Origin: Anodontia alba
Taxonomy: Eukaryota > Mollusca > Bivalvia > Lucinida > Lucinidae
Length of the DNA stretch: 64,000 nt
Assembly: GCA_964016985.1 (NCBI GenBank)
Contig: OZ024826.1
Coordinates: 59,410,235 to 59,474,234 of the forward strand
Direction: 5' to 3'
Both the position numbers and the translations under genes were made by a program. The notes beneath the pieces were generated by a model. That model searched no databases. It saw only the letters and a list, made by a program, of their open reading frames with translations, and was not told the DNA's origin. Below, one piece after another: positions 11,821-23,089 of this stretch. Numbering within the stretch: the stretch's first letter is position 1; each line of letters starts with the position of its first letter.

Positions 11821-11923
11821 TTATTGTTTTTACTATATAACAAATTATTTGCCGTAGTATATATATTTTATATACATATATATTTATTTATATATAAAAA
11901 AAACAAACATTTTCTCTTGTCAT
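11298..11923. repeat. AT-rich spacer with expanded (TTTA)n
   Basis: Counterpart of 3764-4389. The TTTA run at about 11778-11821 is longer, and a 10-12 bp repeat near 11500 is shorter than in copy 1. Confidence 0.6.
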
Positions 11924-13130
11924 TTATTTTTAGAAGTTATCTGACTATTTATATATTAGTGTTTCTTTCTGTAACCTATTTGTCGTTCTTAGATGGGGGA
12001 TCAAATTTGCTTTGGTTTCACCAGGCGATCTCTACGAGATCGTATGACAGGAATTTGATCTTGTTTTTCTGGATTTTTGTTTGGGTTTGGTTTCCCAAAG
12101 TATCTACTCTACCCATTCTATATATTGAATCGGGCAAATTTCTTCAATAGTGTTGGGAGGTTTCCCTACCATTAAGTCTAAAGGGCATGAGATCTCTGTT
12201 AAGAAAGACTAAATTGGGCGTGCAACCAGTGCTTTTGTTTTGAGTTGCGCGATATGCCATTAAGATGAAGGGAAGATAATCATCCCAGTTCTGAGGATTT
12301 TCTATTACAAAGGTTCTGAGCATTTGTTTAAGGGTTCTATTAAAACGTTCTATTAATCCATCCGAGTTTGGTCTATATGGCGTGGTACGTGTTTGATCGA
12401 TACCTAATCGTTTGCATAAAACTTTAAATAACTCGGACTGAAATTCCCGTCCCTGGTCTGTATGTATCTGTTGGGGACAACCGAACTTTGTGTGAAAAAT
12501 TCAGTAAGAAGTTTATCAGCGACTGTCTGAGCTGTATGATTAGGCACAGTCTATGCATCAAATCACTTCACGAAGTAATCTCCTGCTACAATTGTATATT
12601 TATACCCATTTTCTATTATTGGTAGTGGCCCAAAAATATCTACAGCGATACATTCCATAATCGCGTTTACTCTGAACTGCTGAAGCGGTGACTTGCCGAG
12701 TCCTGGTGTTCGTTTTGCCTGAGCACACAGGTCGCACGATTTTATCCATTGCTCAATATCTTCTCGAACTCCAGGCCAGTAGAATCAATTCTTGATACTT
12801 TCAAGCGTTCTGTCTCTTCCTAGATGCCCTGCTGTGATATCGGAACGAAGGTTTTCAAATATGGTTCTTTTCAGTTTGTCAGGAGCTATTAGCTGATAAA
12901 TTTGGTTTCCTCTAGCGTCTGACTACTTCCGATATAAAAGGTCATTCTTTACCTCTAAACTTTCCCACTGGAACCATAAGGATTTTGCAACTTTGTCTGT
13001 TTGAAAGTTGTTGTCTAGTGGTGGACGATTAGATTCAGCCTGTTTATTCTGAAGTATATAGTTTATGGACTTATCTTTCTTTTGCATTTGTCTTAGCTCT
13101 TCCTGACCCAATACTGGTATCCAGTTTGAT
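11924..13130 (-). pseudogene. Integrase region of pol (copy 2), broken
   Basis: Carries the same triad segments (DIFGPLP, IHTDQGREF, LIERFNRT) and the same stops as copy 1. An extra T near 12950 moves the frame of the RNaseH-INT linker, so copy 2 is slightly more degraded there. Coordinates are about 7534-7544 bp above those of copy 1. Confidence 0.85.
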
Positions 13131-13367
13131 TCATGTGTGTCAAGTTGTTCCTCATTTGATTCCGACGCATTTGGGCTGATGAGTGACGCGTAGGATCAAT
13201 ATGGTTCCTGCATCCGGGTAACCACCATCTCATCAATTTACCCCGCGGGACTAGAAGAGCTGGCACGTGACACAGTAGGAACAATATGAACCTGGTTCAA
13301 ATTGGTCTCATTGACCAAACTCATGCCATCGGACTCCCCATTATCAGACTTTCCTAAAACCTTATCC

Positions 13368-13806
13368 CTATGTTGAGGAAAGCAATCTTGACACTTTTAG
13401 ACATTTTCTTTGAGGCCTCCTTGAAAGGGTATCAACATTTCTGTGCTGTCTACCTGGCCTGTATTTTAATTCGTAATCAAAGGTTTCTATGATACTGATC
13501 CGCCTTGCAATTATACCCTCTGGTTCTTTGAAGTTTCTTAACCATACCAATGGGGCATGATCAGTTCTGATAATGAATTTCTTGCCCAGCAGATAATGCT
13601 TAAAATGCTTCATAAATGTTACAACTGCTAAGAGTTCTCTTTTAGTGGTACAATACTGCTGTGGGACTGAATTTAATGTTTTACTGACATAGGCAATGAC
13701 TACTTCCTGGTTATTTTGAATCTGAGACAAGACTCCTCCTATCCCATAAAGGCTAGCGTCAGTATCTAATATAAAGATTCCTGTTTCATTTGGGAAGCCT
13801 AGAATT
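13368..13806 (-). pseudogene. RNase H domain of pol (copy 2)
   Basis: Same motifs as copy 1 (KRELLAVV, RTDHAPLVW, NVDTLSRRP). Visible substitutions include Ala to Val before PQQYC and Trp to Arg after GIIAR. Confidence 0.85.
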
Positions 13807-13811
13807 GGGGC

Positions 13812-14450
13812 TTATATAAGGCATTGCTTTAAATCAGATAAAGATTCTTCACGTGCATCATCCCAGACAAATTTTGCATTTTTTTTGCGCGTCAATCTGG
13901 ACGATGGTTTTGCACGTTCAGCAAAATTTGGAATGCATTTTCTGTAATAGCTTAAAAGCCCTAACACTGAACGAACTTCTGAAACGAAATTATTGCTTGG
14001 CGCTGGCCAGTTTCTAATGACTTTCGTTTTGAATGGGTCACATGATATGCCCTGTTCGAATACTACATGTCCTAAATAAGTTACTTTGGCTTGAAATAGT
14101 GAACATTTGCTCAAATTGGCTTCTCATAACCTTTGGAAGACTTAAGTTTTCAAGTGCTTCTTCAAATGTGCGGCCTTAAATTATGATATCGTCAAGATAG
14201 CACAAACATTTATGAGGCGTAAGATTAACCAGAACTTTTTCCACGAGTCTCTGAAATGTAGCTGGCGTATTTGTAAGGCCAAATGGCATTACATTAAAAT
14301 GATATAGCCCTCTGTGTGGATTAATGTCCTAAAATCGACAGAAAATCGGCAACTACCATGTTTCTTTTTAACTAAGCATATTGGGGCTGACCAAGGACTA
14401 TCACTTGGTTCAATTATTCCTTATTCAAGCATTTTATCTATTTCTTGATC
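13812..14450 (-). pseudogene. Reverse transcriptase (copy 2) with 157-bp palm deletion
   Basis: The thumb (13812-14114) is as in copy 1 and YLDD is retained at about 14189-14201. At 14319/14320 the bases matching copy-1 6776-6933 are replaced by a single A. The loss removes the DAYLLP to STLDLAS segment, including the first catalytic Asp. The lesion is specific to copy 2 and arose after the duplication. Confidence 0.9.
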
Positions 14451-15439
14451 AACTGTCTGACGCTTAAATATTGGTATCCTCCGTGGAGGAATTTTGATTG
14501 GTTTTGTTTCGCCAGTTTTTATTTCATGTTGAAAAATATGTGTTTGGCCAAGCTGCCCATTTGATTGCACAAAGATATTTTGATACTGATCTATGAGTGT
14601 CATCAACGTATCTTTTTCAGCAGGATTTAACCTATCTGATATATTTTGAATTAAAGGCTGTAAAGGTAGTGATATAGTATTTGTATTGGTTATTGCTTCA
14701 GCTTGCTGCTGAAAAATGTTGTCAACTTTTTGAAGTGAACCTATTATAGACTGTTGATTAATTTTGACTGCCTCATCAGTCAAATTTGATATGCACATGA
14801 TGAAGTCCTCATCATTTGGATCAACAAGTGTTTTTGCTATAAAACGGCCTTTACTTTTTAGAAAGCCTGTTGGTTCAGCTACACTCAATGCTGATTCAGC
14901 AACTTGTATTCGTGCACATGTATTTGTGGTTTGTTTATAAAGCATTAACTTCCCACAAGATGTTTTTAATGTTTGTTTCTTAATCTGTACACTACCATCA
15001 TAATCGTATAAGAAATCCATCCCCCAATGATGCCATCAATGCCTTGTATCTTTGCTACTATGAAAGTTTGTTTGAAACAATGTCCATTACTGTCAAATTT
15101 TAGCATTATTTGACCGTTTGTCTGAATTAGACTTCCATCAGCGGCCCTTAATCGTGTACTGTTTGCTTGACAGGAGTGTGGCTCATTTATTTTTTCGTAC
15201 ACTTGGTTAGACAAGATTGAATATGGAGAGCCCGTGTCTAATAGGAATTTACATTTCACATTCATAAGCTGAATTTTTATATATAGACATGAAGTTACTG
15301 TTGTATTAACTTTTACTTCCTCCCGAACAGATTGAGAGGAATCTGCTATAGAAGAAATGAGATTTTCTTGCGAAATCATTTTGGTCAATGCTTCTTTTAT
15401 TTTGACATTCATCAGCACTCTTGGATCTTCCAGTCTCAT
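14421..15439 (-). pseudogene. Protease and PR-RT linker of pol (copy 2)
   Basis: LLDTGSPYSILS is present at about 15215-15255, with the five-G frameshift at GIIG/MDFL. The linker end reads EIKTGETKPIKIPPRRIP then FKRQTVDQEIDKMLE, the conserved lead-in to Ty3/gypsy RT. Copy 2 thus retains the better linker and copy 1 the better RT palm. The frame starts by 15439 and overlaps gag down to 15306. Confidence 0.8.
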
Positions 15440-18030
15440 TTAATTGTAGCCCTTTTGCAATGTCTATAGGGGCAGTAACTGTTATGACTGGATTATTTCT
15501 TGTTATGCTTGGTTGAGTTGTAATTGCATATGCTGATTTTACATTGGTTGTTTCTTTGTCTTGCCTTTTATTATCACTCTGGCGAATTCTGCACCTATCT
15601 ACTATATGATTAGTGCGTTTGCAGTATGAACAAAATATATTTGATTTAACATTTATGGTAGGTGATAACTTAGGTTCTGTTGAGTCCTGCTTCATCAAAT
15701 CACTTTGATTTGTAAGCGCCATGTTTTTATTTTTCAAAAGGGCTTCTTTGCCAGCAATTATTGCCTGGTAGTAGTTTCTCTAGTTTTTGGTCAATAAGTT
15801 GACCTATTTTCTCTAAAGTGAGATCTGAAAGAAGGTGTTTGTTTTCCTTGTTTGAAATTATTGATGCTACTGCATTAACTTCATTTGTTGGCTTTTTAAC
15901 ACGGTCAATGGAACCCTCTAATGCTTCATATTCGGTAACTAACCCTATTGCTTCGTGTAAAGTCTTTGGGTGCCTAAACTGAACACGTTTCTGCAACTCA
16001 TGGTTGCCAAGGCCATTAATAAACTGGTCTATAACGTGAACTTCTAACTGTGTTAATGTTAGGTTTGGATATGCTTTTTGTGCTAATTTGCTTAGGTTAT
16101 AGCCATAATCTGATGCAGATCTCCCTTTTCTCTTCTGCGAAACCTAAACAGACATCTGTAGGTGACCTCCTTCTCTTTGGGGTCATATCTGTCTGACAAA
16201 AATTGCTTTTAATGTGCTATAGTCATTCAGCTGTGATATTGTTATACCACTTAATGTGCCTCACTGCGTAGATGTGTAGATATCATCTGTGTCTTCTGGG
16301 AATCAGACCATTGATTCCATGCTGCACATTGTTCGAAGTGTACTAAATAATCTGAACATTCAATTTTACCGCTGCCATCAAAATTATCAGGCTGTATTTC
16401 CTTTCTTTTTTGTAAATTGCTGCGGCTGTTGAACTGATACATGATTTGTTTTGGAATTGTTGTGTTTTCGCTGGTATTACGCAAGGTGCTGCATTAAGTG
16501 GTAAATTTTATGCTTTCTGCTGTGTTCCAGTAGTAGTTATGAACGCATTAGGATACAAAGTCTGTTGAAGACTATTTGGTAGATTTCCTACTTGTGATGT
16601 AAATATTTGTGCAGCTGGATTTTCAGGTGCATATATAAGACTTTGCGGTGCTTGCATTTACATACTATTTGGTGTTGTAAATATTGCTTGCGATTGCGTT
16701 TCCTGCATTGCAGACTTTTGCAGTGTTGTAGCAATATTATATGATGATTGCAAAAACATACGAAGCTGATCAACTTGTCGATCTGTAAACGTTTGGCAAC
16801 GGTTTGTATTAATACTTCTTTGGCTGTTATCCCAAACTTGGTTTTTACTTGTCTGATATGTGGAACTTTGTTGAATTTGCTGTTCTTGACCAGTTAACGT
16901 ACTAGCCATATTGTAAGGTGTGCTTGCTAGTGTTATATTAGCATGTGACAGCGTTTGACCCATCAATTTTGATTGTATTTCTTGTTGCCAAAATTGTTGT
17001 TGCTTTTGAAGCAGCAATAACTTTTATTCAAATTGTTGCTGTTGCACGAATCTTTGTTTTTCTTGCTCTTTTTTATAAAATTCTGATTGCTCTTGTTGAT
17101 TTTGTATTACTTCTTGTTGTGCTAACAATTGTTCTTCTTGCCTCTGTTTTTTAATTTGTAATTGTTCATGTTGTTGCTTTATAGTATGAAGCTGCTCATG
17201 CATGTATTTTGCCTCCTCATTCTTAAGTTGCAAACTGCTCTTGTTGCTGTGATACTGTTGATTGTAAATGCAACAGTTGTTGTTGCAAATGTTCTTGTTT
17301 AAGGATAAGAGATGTATAATCTCGTGAACTAGTTGCAATATCTTGCCCTGTGCTAGAAATTTTCTGTTCTTGTATTATAGGCAACCTGGTGGTAATTCCA
17401 GTTTGATTTGCTTGTAAATTTATACATGTGTTTATCTTCTTTTTTGTATTTGGTGAAACTGTGGATCTTAATGTGATATTTTGCAACATATTTGGCAGTT
17501 CTGTATCGACCGTACCGCCATAGCGATGTTGATTTCGTGCACTTACATTCGAAGTTTGTTCACTCTGTTGCAACATGCCATTCTCGGCGGAGTTTGATTG
17601 CTGTGCAAACATGATTTCATAGTTTGCCTGTGTAACATCTACAGGTAGTCTTGCTTGCGTGGTTATACCGCCTGTTTGCATATTTTGTTACCAAGGATGT
17701 GTGTAATATTCCACAGCACCTGGTATTAAGAACAGGCTTGTTGAACTGGGCATACTTGATGGCTTAATAGGTTCTGCTAAGACCTGCTGCTCAAATTCAT
17801 TATACCCTGTAAGAGCATTGGCTTGAGTTCTTGGAGTTGCCTCCCTATGTGATGCAGGAGTGCTTCATCCCTGTACATTTAAAAATTATTTCTCTTGAAT
17901 GCTCATCACTATATTGTCCAGAATAAGTTAATGTTGCAGTACTTGAAGTAACTGCTGGCGTAGAGATTGCATTCTCTTCCCTGCTATGTGGAGGTGAAAA
18001 ATTAAGCTTTCTCTTGACTGGACTAAGCAT
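15306..18030 (-). pseudogene. gag (copy 2), full extent but frameshifted
   Basis: The likely start is MLSPVKRKLNFSPPHSR at 18030, 400 bp below the PBS. It is followed by Ser/Thr-rich sequence, a long Gln-rich probable coiled coil (17024-17681, with repeated QQEQ and HEQLQ), the capsid-like FDGSGKIECSDYLVHFE segment (16251-16484), a C-terminal capsid piece (15727-15996) and the CCHC knuckle (about 15592-15633). At least five frame changes lie between these blocks, so no Gag can be made. The very high Gln content of the middle is unusual for gag and may be a lineage feature. Confidence 0.75.
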
Positions 18031-18424
18031 TTTACTTCAGCATATATCTAAGCAGTAGTTTTATTTTCAGCTTACTTACTGAATTTTACTTTTAGCTTTG
18101 ATGCTAAAGTTATGTATCTGAGGTAACCTATTTTAAGTCTGTAAGCTTTAATTTTAACTTACTAGCTCTGGAAATTGAAGTTTTTTTTTTTTTGTTTTTT
18201 TTTGTTTTTTTTTTTGTTTTTTTGTTTGTTTTTTATTTTAACTTTTCATCAGCCTGGTAGTTTATTGATTTTGTGTTATGCCTACTTTTGACTTTTTATT
18301 TTAGCTCCTCAGTCTTTTTATACCCTACTTTAAAGTAAAGGTTTTTATTGAAATTATTTGCAAAGTAAGCTTAATATTTCTTTATTAAATATAGTCAGTT
18401 AACTCAACATCCCCTCGGTAACCA
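18031..18424. other. Retrotransposon 5' leader
   Basis: Non-coding sequence between the PBS and the gag start. It contains an interrupted T-run at 18180-18233 on the plus strand. No other feature is visible. Confidence 0.5.
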
Positions 18425-18443
18425 CATCCTGGTCACGGCACCA
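18425..18443 (-). promoter_or_regulatory. Primer-binding site
   Basis: The minus strand reads TGGTGCCGTGACCAGGATG four bases inside the LTR edge. It begins TGG, complementary to a tRNA 3' CCA, as expected of a tRNA-primed LTR element. I do not assign the tRNA. No PBS occurs at the copy-1/LTR-B junction. Confidence 0.8.
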
Positions 18444-18447
18444 TTTC

Positions 18448-19236
18448 TGTAGTAGCGGTCGGTGGGGTCAAGCTGGTTCCGCACCCAAGCCCTCGTCTCA
18501 CCTACCATGTAATGGTGCAACGGCTGTCGGGAAGAGAATTTGGCCTCGCGTTGTGAATGAAATGAATTTTCCCGATAACCATTAACACACCAGTGCTAGG
18601 TTCAAACCTCTGGATGTGATACGAGGGTGAAGAGCAAACTAATACAATATTTCAAATATTATGTATTGATAGAAAACAAATCTTATGCTTATAAAAAAAT
18701 ATAGTGTATTTAAAATTTAGTGGTTTATTCCTAAAGTGAAACTTATATTAATGTTTTTTTTTTTTTTTTTTGTTTTTTTTTTGTTTTTTTTTTTATATAT
18801 ATATATATTAATGGAACACAATCGGATCCAAAATAATACACATTCGGTATCAGTTTTATTTATTAAGTAGCTGCAATATTTACCCACATAATATGATATT
18901 GGTACCAGTTGTTGTTAGCTAGTTTACACACTCTGTACTACACAAGCAGTATGAAAATATCAAGATAATAATATTATTCAGTTTAAGTTGACAAAACAGT
19001 CCTTTGATATTTCATATTTAATAACACAAATCATTTTATTTAAATGTCTAAATATCTATATATAATCTTGAAAAATGTCTTTGTTAATATGTATATAAAT
19101 TTAAGATATTAGATTTACCTGAAAGCGTCTGTATTTGTTTCTTTATATAATTACAAGTACTGACACAATTAAAGGGAGGTAAGAAGTACTACACTTATAA
19201 GTAGTAGTTTTTTTAAATAAAAAGGTATCTACTACA
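18448..19236 (-). mobile_element. LTR-C (5' LTR), lacking R1
   Basis: Runs TGTAGTAG...CTACTACA, 789 bp. It lacks the R1 insertion found in the other LTRs but has its own T-rich/(AT) insertion at about 18755-18811. Divergence from LTR-A is about 14 differences in 210 bases, much more than between the two internal copies. Confidence 0.85.
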
Positions 19237-19240
19237 GGTA
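19237..19240. repeat. Candidate right target-site duplication GGTA
   Basis: Matches 1833-1836. Confidence 0.45.
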
Positions 19241-20890
19241 ATAAGGTCTCATTAATGCAGAATAATCAGTATTGGTGTACGTGCTTTAATGGAAAATTAG
19301 GGCCCAATCTTGCTTTGCTTGCGGCACAGCTCCTGCAATAAGTGTCAAGTCATTATCTTAGGTAATCTAAGTATAAGTAAATATTATGGTGTTCGGGAAT
19401 TCAAATCTGAAGTTCGTGTGATAGTAATCGAAGATTTATTTACACAAGTGTTCACGATTACAAAATGAATAAATCAAGTAGTAGGCAGATGTGCTGTCAA
19501 ACTTGAATACAGCACCAAGATCCTATTAATGCGACTGGATGTTAAGATTGTTATAAATGCTTTGTTGAGACACTGGAGCTAAGTCTTTGTTTGCCATTCA
19601 CGCAGTTGGTCAAATAAGTCTTATTTAAAGTTTTCATAATATTACATATTAGTGTGCTGAAATATTTAAAGTCAGTTCTTAAAGATGCCTGTGTTAAATT
19701 ATACAATGGATGTTCTGTGTTGAGTTTTACTGTGGCATTAAGGTCTCATGAATGCATGAAAATGTTAACTTAGCTGTGTTTTGATGGGACATTAAAGCCA
19801 GTGTTTGGTTCGCATGCAGTGCAGTCATCATAGTCATATTAAGTGATTCATCGAATCAATGTGAAGTCAGTTTGAAGTTTATATCAAGTTTTAAGAGGTT
19901 ACTACTAGTCATCTCGGTTGACGTGGATCTGCAAGTAGTGAACATTCAGGAGAATATGCATTCTTGAAGGTGGGGAGAGTGTAAGAGTCAACCCAGTAAC
20001 TGTTATCAACATAGTTCTATTGATACTCTCCCTATTCAAGCACCCCACCCACCGGTAAACTCGAGAGATCCACAAGTTGAAACTGACTGTGTTAGCCTTT
20101 GAGATGTAAATTTTTACTTCACTTACAGATTAACTATGTGGCCATAAATATTTCTGAAGGGTATTTAACACAAGAGATTCAATAATTATTTACTCTCCTG
20201 AATCTCCTATCGCAACAGCTGATTTCAGAACTGTCACAGAACTGTCCCGTTTAGTGTCATGTTTACTCATGAATCATAAACTTATTCAAACGCCTATTGC
20301 ACATCAGAATGAAGTCTCATACCACATAACATTCGAAGAATTCAGACATTCTCGCTATTCGTAGCTCTTTTATTGTCATATTTATCCAGTTTTAACCACA
20401 TTCGAATCACGGCACAAATGTAAACTTCAGCCGATTTACCTTGACATTTGCTGCACACGTCTGTTACAAAAAACTGTTCCTGCTCAATATTTACGTCCGA
20501 TAACGGAAGACCGTTGGTTATCTTTTATTTGACAATTATTAACAGAGCAAAGGAGTACCAAACTTTTGAGAAGTACTTCACTAAGTCACCTTTTTAATAT
20601 TATTTCCTCAGCTATTTGTTTAGCGCAGAGTCAAATTCAGTCCGTACTAAACATATTCATGCGCCATTATAGCCTGCCTATGATGAAGGTACTTTCGGTT
20701 ACTACGCGGTCCGATGGATTATGGTTAGAGTTTTGGACGCCGATTTATCATAGTAACAAAAGGACTTCCAACCCCTACTTTCGTACTTCCTAGATTTTAT
20801 TTAAAAAGGGGTTCTTTCCGAGAGCTGCGGAAGTAGTGCATTTTAGCTGTGATATGATTTGGCTGATCTGGTCACATGGTACCCTCCTGG
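19241..20890. other. Intergenic, no recognisable gene
   Basis: Single-copy-looking DNA. Frames are short and unlike any family I know. No repeat with internal copies elsewhere in the window was seen. Confidence 0.5.
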
Positions 20891-20894
20891 AAAC

Positions 20895-20925
20895 TATATA
20901 AGGAGGCGAGCATCACTGATTCGCG
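20895..20925 (+). promoter_or_regulatory. Possible TATA promoter
   Basis: TATATAAGG (20895) is followed about 18 nt later by CATCACTGA, which resembles an initiator. The surrounding sequence is somewhat GC-richer. No ORF follows, so this may be a relic LTR promoter or chance. Confidence 0.2.
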
Positions 20926-21840
20926 ATCCAATCTCAAGTTCGAGTAGCGGCAAATTTAAACATAATCGATAAGGGAAGTAACCCTCTATCAAGGTATTTA
21001 GACATGACACTAGGGTTATTTCTCTTACCTACAAACAACAGCTCAGGCAAATATAGTGCATATTACTACTTTACAATGAGACCTTATCTGTCCCTGCTTG
21101 TTTACGAATGGAAAAGCCGCCATATTGTTTATTTGTAATCAACAATAAAAGTTGCAATGAAATTTACCCCTTTTTAACCTTGCACGGATTTTATAGTCTA
21201 CATTTATTTGAGAGAAATTACTTGAATTTGCAAGGTTTATACAACAACATAGATCTACAGTCGCTTATATTTGCATATTTAGACTTTCTATAAATGTTTA
21301 CTTGATCGTACTTGCACGATTGGATCCACCACATACCAGGAAGCAGAAATACAGTACGCCATGTTCAACCTTCTACATTCGCGATACGCGTTTGATTTAC
21401 ATTACTATGAACCAAAAGGGTACCATGCCATTAGATCAGCCAATACTGTTGTGACTATCTGTTATTTATTTACTATTAACACTAACATTTTAGTGCAGTG
21501 GCATATCAGGTTATACTGTTCTTGCTGAAGTTATGATGGGAGATCTATGTGGTTGTCTCGAGTTTTAGATTGATGATTTAGATGTCAGACAACCACCTGA
21601 GAGAATGAGTACCATGTTTTTGGTGCAGAAACAGTTATGCCACTGCCCCGGTGTAAATGATGAAATAGGAATCAAAGCTTGTGAAACCCGATTTGAAATA
21701 TGAATAAATGACTGTGTGAATGTACTCCTTACTTGATTGTGATGTTTCGAGAAATAATTATTCATGCTTGGTCACCCCTACCCGAGGTGCCTTGCAATAC
21801 ATTTTAAGTTTCACCCATTAGTCTTTAATACATTTTGAGG
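20926..21840. other. Intergenic, no recognisable gene
   Basis: No convincing coding or repeat content was seen. Confidence 0.5.
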
Positions 21841-22234
21841 AAATGACTTTTCAACTTTTCCCCATATAAAGGTATAGGGACGCAAATTTGACCTTGCCGT
21901 AAAAAGGTCAAAGGTCAACCTACGGTCATCATTTGAACAAACTTGGTAGACCTTGAGTACCAAATGCTATGAACTTAGATTCCATCTTGAAGCTATTTTG
22001 GTTCTGGAGGAGAAGATTTTTACCATATATGGGCATGGCGGCCATCTTGATTAACGGGCCGAGACCATTTGTACAAATTTTCAATCCCTCATCAACAGAA
22101 GTCTCCAGAAAAAAAATGAAGAAAATTGGCTCAGTGGTTTCAGAGGAGAAGTTGTTCAAAGATGTAGACGGACGGATGGGCGGACGATGGACGACGGACG
22201 AAGAGTGATCACAAATATTCGGCTCAGGTAAGCT
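21841..22234 (+). mobile_element. 3'-end fragment of an HL-iv type minisatellite element
   Basis: Shares with 47571-49196 (opposite strand) the phrases ATGGGCATGGCGGCCATCTTG and GAAGTTGTTCAAAG-like sequence, then an ACGG-type microsatellite (22163-22200) and the end GGCTCAGGTAAGCT at 22234. The left boundary is uncertain. It contains AGGTCAAAGGTCA, a perfect DR1 of the AGGTCA half-site, at 21905-21917. Confidence 0.6.
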
Positions 22235-22600
22235 AAAAACCTGAAATGATGACAACCGCTACTATCGTGTGGTGTGCAGAGAACTATGGCAATTAACGAA
22301 ATTCGTCCATTAGCAATCCCAAATCAGATTTCGATTTCTACAATATAAAATACACATTCCAAGTTTGCAAAAATTCACTGATACTTACTCAAGTTATCGT
22401 TCTGAAACTAAACGTGTAGCGGGCAGATAATTCAGTAAAAAGTTGACGAAATTTGCACTGTAGCAATCCCAAACCAAATCTCAACAATATCAATGTACTG
22501 TAGCAAGTTTGGTAAAAATCCATTGATATTTACTCAAGTTATTGTTTGGAAACGAAAATTGGACGGACGGATGGACGGACATGCGAAAGAAAACAAAGAA
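22235..22600. repeat. Two-unit diverged tandem repeat with GGAC tail
   Basis: Units at about 22299-22412 and 22449-22557 share GCAATCCCAAA and ACTCAAGTTAT. They are followed by a short GGAC/GGAT run at 22560-22580. This resembles the array-plus-microsatellite layout of the HL elements. Confidence 0.5.
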
Positions 22601-22717
22601 ACCATACCCCCCCCCCCACACACACACACACTCACCCCACTACCGTGAGGCAGGGGTTTAAAATTATACTCACAGACTTTTGTGCTGAATTAAGAGATAA
22701 TGAAAAAAATAAGTAGA

Positions 22718-22776
<59 letters not shown>

Positions 22777-22946
22777 ACCCATCCATTTGTAATGGAATTG
22801 AAATATGGATGTGGTCACTATATGCAAAAAACACATGATGAAATATGATCAATATTGGAGGACGGCTGATCAATGTACATATAATAAATACGATCAATAT
22901 TTATTATTGCAGCAGTACCGAAAGCCGATTGCAAAAAAAACAAAAC

Positions 22947-22977
<31 letters not shown>

Positions 22978-23089
22978 AAAAGAAAAAAAAACAACAACAA
23001 CAAACTCGGGTATACATTTATAGGATAATGTCCTAAAGTATACATAAATCATGCTTAATTTGCCCCAATTTATTTTCATTATATTTCTA
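22601..23089. repeat. Simple-sequence region: poly-C/(CA)n, (TG)n, A-rich
   Basis: C-run and (CA)n at 22606-22632, (TG)n at 22721-22773, and an A-rich tract at 22933-22993. Frames here are homopolymer artefacts. Confidence 0.85.

Larger units (their letters stand above)
1833..19240 (-). mobile_element. Ty3/gypsy-type LTR retrotransposon with internal tandem duplication
   Basis: The order on the minus strand is LTR-C (5'), PBS, gag, PR-RT-RNaseH-INT, a zinc-finger-like ORF, PPT and LTR. That domain order is typical of Metaviridae (Ty3/gypsy). The segment 2093-9629 is repeated as 9630-17018: copy 1 breaks off inside gag and continues directly into the interior of LTR-B. The two internal copies look nearly identical. 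They differ by scattered substitutions, microsatellite length and a 157-bp RT deletion in copy 2. They share stop codons and frameshifts, so the element was dead before duplication. GGTA flanks the whole unit, suggesting one integration followed by tandem duplication. Confidence 0.85.
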
